Positions 55,691 through 64,000 of a DNA stretch of 64,000 nt are shown here, piece after piece. Within the stretch, counting starts at the first letter, position 1; each line of letters starts with the position of its first letter. A program made the translations under genes and the position numbers. The stretch is from the NCBI GenBank assembly GCA_026126305.1, contig JAHCJI010000006.1:62001-126000 (forward strand). Direction: 5' to 3'. A model generated the notes under the pieces. It was not told where the DNA came from, ran no database searches, and saw only the letters and a program-made list of their open reading frames with translations. Source of the DNA: Phycisphaeraceae bacterium (GTDB taxonomy: Bacteria; Planctomycetota; Phycisphaerae; Phycisphaerales; UBA1924).

Positions 55691-56284
55691 ATGGACAGAG
55701 ACGCGACGCAATGGTTCCATGACCACAGCACACCTTCCGAGACGCCGCCCACCGAGGCGGGTCCGATCGTCGCGGCCAACCGCCCGGCATGGCCCACGGT
55801 TATTGGCATCCTGCTGATCATCTTTGGGAGCATCGGTTTGCTCCAGCGGGTCGTCGGGCTGGTGGCCAGTCTCGTGATGCCCAACGTGCCGTTCTTTGCA
55901 GACATGCTGCCCCCGCCTCACCTGTGGACGTGGACGCTGGTGCTGGGTGTCGCGTCCCTGCCCGTTTCGCTGTTGCACCTGCTGGCGGGCGTGCAGACGC
56001 TGCGGCGGAGGCCGAGCGCGTACGCCCTGGCGATGGGGTTCGTGCTGTACGCGGTGGTGGTGCTCGTGCCCGGCACGATCCTCCAGTATTACACGAGCCA
56101 GTGGCAGATACAGCAGAGCGCCCAGCAGAGCCAGCCGATGCCGGCCTTCGTCGCAGGCGGTGCATTCATGTTGGTCATGATTGCTTTTGGGGCGCTCTTC
56201 TCCCTGGCCTGGCCGACCTTCATCGCCATCTGGTTCAACATCTCCAGGCACAAAGAGCACGTACGCAGTTGGGGGCACGCCTGA
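55691..56284 (+). CDS. Hypothetical membrane protein
   Basis: 197 residues; ATG with a G-rich site nine bases upstream. Four hydrophobic segments are visible (VIGILLIIFGSIGLLQRVVG, LWTWTLVLGVASLPVSLLHL, YALAMGFVLYAVVVLVPGTI, GGAFMLVMIAFGALFSLAWP), with a Gln-rich loop between the last two. No family recognised. It is three bases upstream of the next gene, so the two are probably one unit. Confidence 0.75.
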   Translation: MDRDATQWFHDHSTPSETPPTEAGPIVAANRPAWPTVIGILLIIFGSIGLLQRVVGLVASLVMPNVPFFADMLPPPHLWTWTLVLGVASLPVSLLHLLAGVQTLRRRPSAYALAMGFVLYAVVVLVPGTILQYYTSQWQIQQSAQQSQPMPAFVAGGAFMLVMIAFGALFSLAWPTFIAIWFNISRHKEHVRSWGHA

Positions 56285-56287
56285 GCC

Positions 56288-57745
56288 ATGCGCTGCCCCG
56301 AGTGCGACTACGCCCTTTGGAGCCTCAAGGCCGGCCCGTGCCCGGAGTGCGGCCGGCCCTTCAAGCCAAGCGAGTTCGAGTTTCTGGCCAACGCCGTCCG
56401 GTTCTGCTGCCCGCATTGCGACCAGGGGTATTACGGCACGAGCGAACGCGGGCAACTCGTGCCCGAGCGCTTCGATTGCGTGTCCTGCGGCAAGGCCATC
56501 TCGACCGACGAGATGGTCCTGCGCCCGGCCGAGGCCCTGGGCGACCGCGACGCGCATCTGGGCACGAATCCCTGGCTCGATAAGCGCAGGGGCATTTTGA
56601 AACGCTACGTGCTGGCCATGTTCAGCGGCATCGGGCAGCCGGGCCGCATGATGGAAGTGACCCCGGCCTTTGGCAGCACGGGGGCGGCGGTGGGCCTTGC
56701 GATTCTCAACATCATGGTCGCCAGTTCGCTGAGCGTCGGCATGTTCGTATTGCTGACGGGGTTCAGCGGCGGGGCGATGCTCGGGCCCGCGGGCATGAGC
56801 ATCTTTGTAATCGTAGTGACACCTCTGGTCTACATGTTCATCTGGACGGCGGTCACGCACGGGATGCTGAGGCTGTTGCGGGCCAAGCCCAGCGACACCA
56901 TGGGCCGGACGTTGCAGGCCATCGGTTTCTCGAGCGGCGCCTACGTGCTGGCGATCGTGCCGTGCATTGGTCCGCCGATGGGCTTTGTTGCGTGGACGAT
57001 CACGGCGACGATCGCGGTACGCGCGGGGCAGCGGGTGGGCTTGTGGAAGGCCACGATCGCCACGATGGCCTTTCCCGCAGTCGTGGCGGTCTCGGTTGTG
57101 GCGTGGTACTTGTGGATAACGATCAGCAGCATCAACTCCATGGCACAGTACAACCAGCAGCAGCCCCCGACCTGGAGCCAGCCTGTGACCCAGCAAAATT
57201 GGGCACCGGGTACCGACATCCGTCTGGGAACGCAGGGCGTGGCCGATGTGCTGCGGCAGCAAATTTTGCAAGGCAACCCTCCACGCCATGCCGCAGAGTT
57301 GCTCGGCGATGCGCGAACGGATTCCATGGCGTTCATGGAACACCCCAGCGCCCAACCGCCCGTGGTAGGCGGTTTCAGGTTGTGGGATCTGAACCGGCTG
57401 GATGCCGTGACGCGGCGGAACGCGATCAATGTTGCAGTGGCCGCATGGCCACCGGACATCACCGCCCACCGCGTGGGCCGCATCCTGCTTACCTACCACG
57501 GCATCACGCCCACAAGCCCCACGGACCTGTGGATCATGGTGCAACTGCCCGCCGAACCGGGCGAGGACTTCTGGGCCATCACGATGAACAGTTACGAACG
57601 CTTCGACCGAGGCAACCCGCAACCGGCTCTCGATGGGCAGAACCGCAAACGCGCCGCAGCCGGCCTTCCACCCCTGCCCGACATGGCAACCATCCTGGGC
57701 AACCCCGGCCCTTGGTCGGCCGGCGACGGAACGCCGCCTCCATAA
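56288..57745 (+). CDS. Zinc-ribbon membrane protein, YIP1-like
   Basis: 485 residues. The N-terminus has three zinc-ribbon-type Cys pairs: MRCPECDYALWSL with GPCPECGRPF, FCCPHCDQGYYG, and FDCVSCGKAI. A five-segment membrane region follows (VGLAILNIMVASSLSVGMFV, GMSIFVIVVTPLVYMFIWTA, AYVLAIVPCIGPPMGFVAWT) in the order seen in YIP1/DUF1282-like proteins. The C-terminal ~180 residues are soluble. Planctomycetes carry many such zinc-ribbon/Yip1 fusions; the function is unknown. Confidence 0.75.
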   Translation: MRCPECDYALWSLKAGPCPECGRPFKPSEFEFLANAVRFCCPHCDQGYYGTSERGQLVPERFDCVSCGKAISTDEMVLRPAEALGDRDAHLGTNPWLDKRRGILKRYVLAMFSGIGQPGRMMEVTPAFGSTGAAVGLAILNIMVASSLSVGMFVLLTGFSGGAMLGPAGMSIFVIVVTPLVYMFIWTAVTHGMLRLLRAKPSDTMGRTLQAIGFSSGAYVLAIVPCIGPPMGFVAWTITATIAVRAGQRVGLWKATIATMAFPAVVAVSVVAWYLWITISSINSMAQYNQQQPPTWSQPVTQQNWAPGTDIRLGTQGVADVLRQQILQGNPPRHAAELLGDARTDSMAFMEHPSAQPPVVGGFRLWDLNRLDAVTRRNAINVAVAAWPPDITAHRVGRILLTYHGITPTSPTDLWIMVQLPAEPGEDFWAITMNSYERFDRGNPQPALDGQNRKRAAAGLPPLPDMATILGNPGPWSAGDGTPPP

Positions 57746-57770
57746 GGACCAAATCAGCGTACTCTGAGAC

Positions 57771-58031
57771 ATGGCTACAGAGACGGAAGAGCTGCGGAAG
57801 ATACGTCGGCGTCTGGAGGGCATGAACCCGCCCAGCGTCGGCTGCGGCGTGTTCGTGGGCCTGTGGCTCTTCCTGGGCAGCCTGCTGCTCCTGCGGGTCT
57901 GGCTGGGCATCGACGCCCTGGCACCATTACGAGGGCCCAAAGTGCCCGCGGCCCAATCGCCTGCCACAACGGCAGCCCAAGACGACACCCCGGCCGACGG
58001 GGAGCTGCCAAACCCCCTCTCGGAGCGCTGA
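57771..58031 (+). CDS. Small single-pass membrane protein
   Basis: 86 residues starting MATETEELRKIRRRLEGM, with one membrane segment (VFVGLWLFLGSLLLLRVWLG) and a Pro/Ala-rich tail. It follows the previous gene by 25 bp and precedes dnaK by 107 bp. No family recognised; it looks like a genuine gene because of spacing, strand and the clear membrane segment. Confidence 0.6.
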   Translation: MATETEELRKIRRRLEGMNPPSVGCGVFVGLWLFLGSLLLLRVWLGIDALAPLRGPKVPAAQSPATTAAQDDTPADGELPNPLSER

Positions 58032-58138
58032 GAAGCCCCGTGTCAGGCCGGACATCGGCTCGGCACGTTGGCATCGGCCTTGCTCAATCCCAAACATGCA
58101 GAGGTACCGCCGGTGCCGAAGCTTGACAGGAGGCCACT

Positions 58139-60040
<1,902 letters not shown>

Positions 60041-60068
60041 GCTTCAAGGCAGAGATCGAGAGAGACCA

Positions 60069-60095
60069 GAGCGGCCCCACGCGGGCCGCTTTCTC
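60069..60095 (+). terminator. dnaK terminator
   Basis: AGCGGCCC pairs with GGGCCGCT around a five-base loop, followed by TTTCTC, 29 bp after the dnaK stop. Confidence 0.75.
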
Positions 60096-60282
60096 GTGAT
60101 ACAGCCGCTACGGCGAGGCGACGTTCTCGGAAGATGTGCTGCTGAGCAGTTGGGCATCAATCCCGCTGGCGTGCCGGGCCTATACTCACAATCGTCGCAA
60201 GACTAACTACCCGCAAGATTGCAATGATGCATACGAAGCTGGCTTCTGACTTACTCTCATATGAAAGTAGAGTTGATATCAT

Positions 60283-60771
60283 ATGCGGCACGTTGATCTG
60301 GGCAATTTGAGTCGAACGGTACCGTTCTATTCGTGCCTGCACCTCTACGGCAGCAAGGTGATGCTGTACCACAAGAACGACACCGGCAAGCGAGTCTGGT
60401 GGGGAATCGCCATCACGTTCGGATTGTTGAGCCTTCCAATATTGCTACCGGTATTTAGCTCTTTGTTTACACCTTCCGAACGGTTTTTGGCCGCGCTAAT
60501 CGGTGGCATCGTGTTTGCCTTTGCTGCCTTTGCTGCTTGGTTTGCCCGACGCCTTGGTCGTCAAGTGGCTGGCGTTGTCTTTGACGGCAGCGGGTGGGCA
60601 TCACTTGTCGTTAGCAATAGCCTGGATCAGGCTATCGCTGCGAGCAGCGATCGACTCAACGAATCCATGCAAGCCGAAGTCTTGGTGTGTCGTGCAGAAC
60701 TTGAGTTGCCGGGTTTCTTTGGTGCTACAAGGGGTTTGCCGCTATCGTACAGTTTCCAGAGGATAACATAG
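60283..60771 (+). CDS. Membrane protein, zero-frame product of a frameshifted gene
   Basis: 162 residues from an ATG at 60283; the ATG at 60361 (LYHKNDTGKRVWW…) is an equally likely start. Two membrane segments (GIAITFGLLSLPILLPVFSS, FLAALIGGIVFAFAAFAAWF) are followed by a soluble domain (VAGVVFDGSGWASLVVSNSL; EVLVCRAELELPGFFG). The zero frame stops at 60771, but the -1 frame stays open and protein-like to 60914, adding about 58 residues (FPEDNIVLAVDDTPAKVLDY and onward). The join lies at the slippery heptamer GGGTTTG. It is either programmed frameshifting, a recent frameshift mutation, or a sequencing error. The surrounding DNA is AT-richer than the rest of the window, suggesting transfer. 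Confidence 0.6.
   Translation: MRHVDLGNLSRTVPFYSCLHLYGSKVMLYHKNDTGKRVWWGIAITFGLLSLPILLPVFSSLFTPSERFLAALIGGIVFAFAAFAAWFARRLGRQVAGVVFDGSGWASLVVSNSLDQAIAASSDRLNESMQAEVLVCRAELELPGFFGATRGLPLSYSFQRIT
60732..60738 (+). other. Candidate -1 frameshift site (GGGTTTG)
   Basis: In the zero frame the bases read G GGT TTG, the canonical X XXY YYZ form. Slipping back one base gives GGG TTT and continues exactly into the open -1 frame (GCC GCT ATC …) that ends with TAG at 60912-60914. Confidence 0.45.
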
Positions 60772-61024
60772 TATTAGCCGTAGACGATACACCGGCAAAG
60801 GTGCTGGACTATATCGAATCGTTACTGGAAGGCTACGCTATATTCAGTACCGATTATACTTGTGTCGCCAAAGGCATGGCAAACCGTCGCCTTTTCGCAA
60901 AAGCAAAACCGTAGTCTTCCAATATTCGACCGAACCGCTGACCTGCCCCTAAAAACTGAGCCAGTCGGTCCTCGGTGAAGCCCGAGATGCATTCAGCAGA
61001 CCATGCGACCCGCCCGCCTTGCCC

Positions 61025-61222
61025 TCACCCTTCCACCTCCCGCCGATGCCCCTGCTGGTCGTACTCGTACACCTTGCCCTCTTGCTCGTCCTTGCACGCC
61101 TTGTGCGTGCCGTCGCAGAAGGGGAAGTTGTTCGTCAGGCCGCAGCCGCAGACGAAGACGGGCTTGTCCTGCGGGTCGATGCGGATGGGGCCGGTGCCGT
61201 TGAGCGTGATGCGTCGGGCCAT
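61025..61222 (-). CDS. CDGSH iron-sulfur domain protein
   Basis: 65 residues. The CDGSH motif is VCGCGLTNNFPFCDGTHKA: Cys-x-Cys, then Cys-Asp-Gly-x-His, the 3Cys/1His ligands of a redox-active 2Fe-2S cluster. The N-terminus ITLNGTGPIRIDPQDKPVFV is typical of small stand-alone members. A further Cys follows the motif (KACKDE). No membrane anchor. It follows pnkp by 63 bp on the same strand and may share its transcript. Confidence 0.9.
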   Translation of the reverse strand: MARRITLNGTGPIRIDPQDKPVFVCGCGLTNNFPFCDGTHKACKDEQEGKVYEYDQQGHRREVEG

Positions 61223-61285
61223 GGTGGTGCCTCCGAATAAACCGGTAAGATTCGGATAGACTCTACGCGCGTGGCGCTGCGTGGT

Positions 61286-63850
61286 TCAGAGCCTGGGGTC
61301 CACCGGCTCGCTCTCGAGCGCCAGCACCGCGAACACGCACTCATGCACGCGGCGCAGCGGTTCGCGTCGCACGAAACGCTGTATCGCCTCGAGGCCGAGC
61401 GCGAACTCGCGGATCGCCAGCGATCGCTTGTGCCGGAGCCCACGCTTGCGCAGCCGTTCCAGATTGGCGGGTTCAAGATATTCCGGCCCGTAGATGATGC
61501 GCAGGTACTCCGGCCCCCGACACTTGACCGCCGGCTGCAAGAGCCCGCGCGTGCCGTGGGCGATGAAGTCCATGGGCTTGACGACCATGCCCTCGCCGCC
61601 GTCGCTCGTCATCGACTCCCACCACGCAACCGCCGACTCGATGCTCGCCCCGTCGCTCAGGTCGACTTCTCGGCAGGCTGTTGCCATGAGCACCGGATCG
61701 TCCCCGGCCAACCGAGCCAGCGCCGACATGTGCCACACGTGGTCCTTGTCGGTGTGGACCTTGCCCTCGCTGGCCAAAAGGTGGAAGGGCGCGAGACGGA
61801 GATCATCGAGGCTTTCGACCTCCCAGCAATAGTTTCGATAAGCCGCGGTGTATCGCTGAACGGCCGCATGTCGACGCTCGTATCGCCCGAGCAGGTCCGT
61901 GACGCCCGCATGGCCGCTCAACTGCTCGATCGCCGCCGCCGTGCAGGCCAGGGCGGCGCTGCCCACCGCGGCGTATTGCTCGCGCACGAGTTGCTGGGCC
62001 TTGGCCGACCACGGCATCAGTTCGCAATCCAGGCACATCCACTTGGTTGATAATTCATCCCACAGCCCGGCCCGATTGACGGCTTCGCGTACGCGGTCGA
62101 GCAGGCCCTGTTCCATCTCCATGTCGGCGAAGAACCGCCGCCCCGTACGCGTGTACACGATACCCGCCTCGCCGGTATCGATGCCGAAGCGGTCGCGCGC
62201 GGCTCCTGCGTTCTTGCACACCACGACGACGGCGCGCGAGCCCATGTGCTTCTCTTCGCAGATGGCGCGCCCCACGCCGCGATCCCGGTAGTACGCCAGC
62301 GCCTCGGCCGGGTGCTCGAGCAAGCCCTCGCGCTCGCTGGTCTCGCAGGGCGACATCGTGGGTGGCAGGTAGATAAGCCACCGCGGGTCGGCGGCGAACC
62401 GGCTCATGATCTCGAGCGCGGCCGTCGCGTTCTCCTCGCGCACGATGACCATACGCTCCAAGGCGGTCTCGATCACGCGCTTGCCCGTCACATCGCCCAG
62501 GTCGAGCACGTCGTCGTGGCGCTGCTGGGGCGAGACCCCGGCGTCGTGCTCGGACAGGAAAGGCTTCTTGCTCTGAGCGTACGCCGCCTTGGCCTCGACC
62601 GAGACGACCTCGCGTTCGGGGTAACGCAGCGCGCTGAGCCGCCCGCCATAAACGCAGCCGGTGTCCAGGCAGATGGTGTTGTTCAGCCACTGCGCGTTCC
62701 GGACGGGCACGTGGCCATACACCACCATCGCCCTGCCCCGATAGTCCAGCGCCCAGTTGAGCCGCTCGGGCAAGCCATACTCGTCGGTCTCGCCGGTGGT
62801 CTGGCCATAGAGACAGAACTCGCGCACCGCCCCGCTGGCGCGGCCCTGCATCTCTTCCTTCAGCCCGGCGTGCGCGACGACCAGCTTGCCATCATCGAGC
62901 ACGTAGTGGCTGATGAGACCGTCGATGAACGTGCGCACCCGCTCGGCGAACTCGGGCGTTTCCTTCGACAACTGCTCCAAGGTCAGGTCCAGCCCATGCG
63001 TCAGGCGGACGTTCTTGCCGCTCAGATGTCGCAGCAGCTTCACGTCGTGGTTGCCCGGCACGCACAGGGCCTTGCCCTCATCCACCAAACGCATCACCAG
63101 CCGCAGCACGGCGGGCGAGGCTGGCCCGCGGTCGACCAGGTCTCCAAGAAACACGAGCGTGCGTGGCACGCCGTCGGTCGTCGGCGGCACCACCTCGCAC
63201 TCGCCCGCCTCGCCTCGCACTCCGTAGCCGAGCGCGCCGAGCAGGTCGATGGCCTCGTCGTAACAGCCGTGGATGTCGCCGATGATGTCGAATGGTCCTT
63301 GCAGTTGCCTCTTGTTGTTCCACAGGGGAGTGCGCTCGATCGTCGCCGCGATGGCCTGTGCCTCGCTCTCGAGCACCCAGACGGCGCGATATCCCTCGCG
63401 CTTGAGCCCCTTGCCGCCGCGCCCGCCCATGCCCCTGCGCAGCGCGAGCCGCTGGTTGCGGATGACGTGGGGTCCGAAGTCGCGATCGGGTCGCAACGCA
63501 TTACGATCCTGGCATACCTGTTCGGGCACGTTGAGCACGATAGCCACCGGCAGGCAGTGGAATTCTCGCGCGAGTTGCACGTACCGCCGGCGGTCCTCGG
63601 CACGCACGTTGGTCGCGTCCACCACGGTCAGCAGTCCGTTCTTCAGCCGCTTGGCGACGATGGTGTGCAGCAGGTCGAACGCATCGTCGGTCGCGTGCTG
63701 CGCGTTCTCGTCGTCGGCCACCACGCCCCGGCAATAGTCCGACGACACGATCTCCGTCGGCTTGAAGTGCGCCCGGGCAAAAGACGACTTGCCGGCTCCG
63801 GAGGGGCCTATGAGGACGACCAGGGCGAGTTGGGGGATGGAGATCTTCAT
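61286..63850 (-). CDS. pnkp: Polynucleotide kinase-phosphatase-ligase (RNA repair)
   Basis: 854 residues in three modules. Kinase (~1-170): LVVLIGPSGAGKSSFARAHF (P-loop) and VVDATNVRAEDRRRYVQLAR. Phosphatase (~185-420): DIIGDIHGCYDEAIDLLG, LVFLGDLVDRGPAS, CVPGNHDVKLL and VVYGHVPVRN, the binuclear metallophosphoesterase ligands. Adenylyltransferase/ligase (~480-854): EEKHMGSRAVVVVCKN with the nucleotide-binding Lys, WMCLDCELMPWS and GEGMVVKPMDF. This is the bacterial Pnkp of the Pnkp/Hen1 system, which heals and seals RNA cut by ribotoxins. Its ATG overlaps the stop of hen1, as usual for this pair. Confidence 0.95.
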   Translation of the reverse strand: MKISIPQLALVVLIGPSGAGKSSFARAHFKPTEIVSSDYCRGVVADDENAQHATDDAFDLLHTIVAKRLKNGLLTVVDATNVRAEDRRRYVQLAREFHCLPVAIVLNVPEQVCQDRNALRPDRDFGPHVIRNQRLALRRGMGGRGGKGLKREGYRAVWVLESEAQAIAATIERTPLWNNKRQLQGPFDIIGDIHGCYDEAIDLLGALGYGVRGEAGECEVVPPTTDGVPRTLVFLGDLVDRGPASPAVLRLVMRLVDEGKALCVPGNHDVKLLRHLSGKNVRLTHGLDLTLEQLSKETPEFAERVRTFIDGLISHYVLDDGKLVVAHAGLKEEMQGRASGAVREFCLYGQTTGETDEYGLPERLNWALDYRGRAMVVYGHVPVRNAQWLNNTICLDTGCVYGGRLSALRYPEREVVSVEAKAAYAQSKKPFLSEHDAGVSPQQRHDDVLDLGDVTGKRVIETALERMVIVREENATAALEIMSRFAADPRWLIYLPPTMSPCETSEREGLLEHPAEALAYYRDRGVGRAICEEKHMGSRAVVVVCKNAGAARDRFGIDTGEAGIVYTRTGRRFFADMEMEQGLLDRVREAVNRAGLWDELSTKWMCLDCELMPWSAKAQQLVREQYAAVGSAALACTAAAIEQLSGHAGVTDLLGRYERRHAAVQRYTAAYRNYCWEVESLDDLRLAPFHLLASEGKVHTDKDHVWHMSALARLAGDDPVLMATACREVDLSDGASIESAVAWWESMTSDGGEGMVVKPMDFIAHGTRGLLQPAVKCRGPEYLRIIYGPEYLEPANLERLRKRGLRHKRSLAIREFALGLEAIQRFVRREPLRRVHECVFAVLALESEPVDPRL

Positions 63851-64000
63851 CGCTCGAATATCCCCATCTGCGTTGGGCTCCCCAGAGACTCATCCACCGG
63901 CCCCACCGGCAGGAAGCGGACGGCGTACCCGAACTCGCCCGCGACGCGCTGGGCCCATGCCCGGAACTGGGCGCGCGTCCACTCGAAGCGGTGGTCGCGG
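63847..64000 (-). CDS. hen1: Hen1 3'-terminal RNA methyltransferase (5' part outside window)
   Basis: Only the last ~50 codons are present, running off the right edge. The visible C-terminus (DHRFEWTRAQFRAWAQRVAG, then FGYAVRFLPVGPVDESLGSP) matches the conserved end of bacterial Hen1. Hen1 2'-O-methylates the 3' end at the break so that the RNA repaired by Pnkp resists a second cut at the same place. The stop codon overlaps the pnkp start (ATGA), indicating translational coupling. Confidence 0.88.
   Translation of the reverse strand, partial: RDHRFEWTRAQFRAWAQRVAGEFGYAVRFLPVGPVDESLGSPTQMGIFER

Noticed and set aside
55622..57988. 788-codon minus-strand frame over the zinc-ribbon/membrane genes
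   Set aside because: Low-complexity His/Arg/Gly sequence without domains; the plus strand has Cys-ribbon motifs and membrane segments.

Overview
The window is GC-rich, densely coded bacterial chromosome, most likely from a planctomycete of the Phycisphaerales type. The main pointers are a secreted protein with a paired, Cys-bracketed 'GC-type' dockerin tail (53257-54075), a futalosine-pathway menaquinone gene (mqnE), a HTH-receiver fusion protein, many exported HEAT/TPR proteins, and Mn/Zn transporter permeases carrying DtxR-like C-terminal domains, an architecture that recalls the chlamydial YtgCR fusion in the same PVC superphylum. No rRNA or CRISPR array is visible. Three tRNA genes are present: Glu-UUC, Ile2-CAU and Val-GAC.

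Layout. 1-9000 (minus strand) is a secretion/pilus block: an exported HEAT-repeat protein with a pseudo-receiver domain, a long hairpin, three pseudopilins, a small membrane protein, a 1011-residue secretin with a second STN domain behind the pore, and a TPR lipoprotein that runs off the left edge. 9400-33240 is ordinary chromosome: HTH-receiver regulator, transketolase, a Fur-type regulator with a TauE/SafE permease, a cysteine desulfurase homologue, astB, 3-hydroxyacyl-CoA dehydrogenase, a TPR-recX-lipoprotein-rhodanese run, a six-PAS hybrid kinase, asparagine synthetase, an MscS channel, a DUF481 outer-membrane protein, a cell-wall amidase, YggS and a peroxiredoxin.

33311-37897 is a compact 4.6-kb integrated element. 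It sits in the 3' end of a tRNA-Ile2(CAU) gene, bounded by 23-bp direct repeats, and carries a tyrosine integrase, an AlpA-like excisionase, a RepA-like ATPase, a DUF5681-type gene and small unknown genes. The integrase reading frame runs through the attachment core. Joining the two ends in silico lengthens the integrase in frame by a different tail whose stop codon overlaps the start of the DUF5681-type gene, so the coding content of the element should differ between the integrated and circular states.

37894-51823 holds hglS (DUF1338), an Xaa-Pro aminopeptidase, mscL, a tandem pair of flavin-dependent halogenase-family proteins, and a metal regulon. The regulon has an ABC transporter (binding protein, ATPase and two permeases each fused to a DtxR-like domain), an OprB-type porin and an MntR-like repressor. 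Near-identical palindromes lie over both predicted promoters, one before the transporter and one before the porin, so inner- and outer-membrane uptake is probably co-regulated.

51892-64000 contains tRNA-Val, an exported HEAT protein, the dockerin protein, mqnE, three membrane-protein genes, dnaK, an AT-richer insert with a gene split by a -1 frameshift at a canonical slippery heptamer, a CDGSH iron-sulfur protein, and the bacterial RNA-repair pair pnkp/hen1 (hen1 cut by the right edge).
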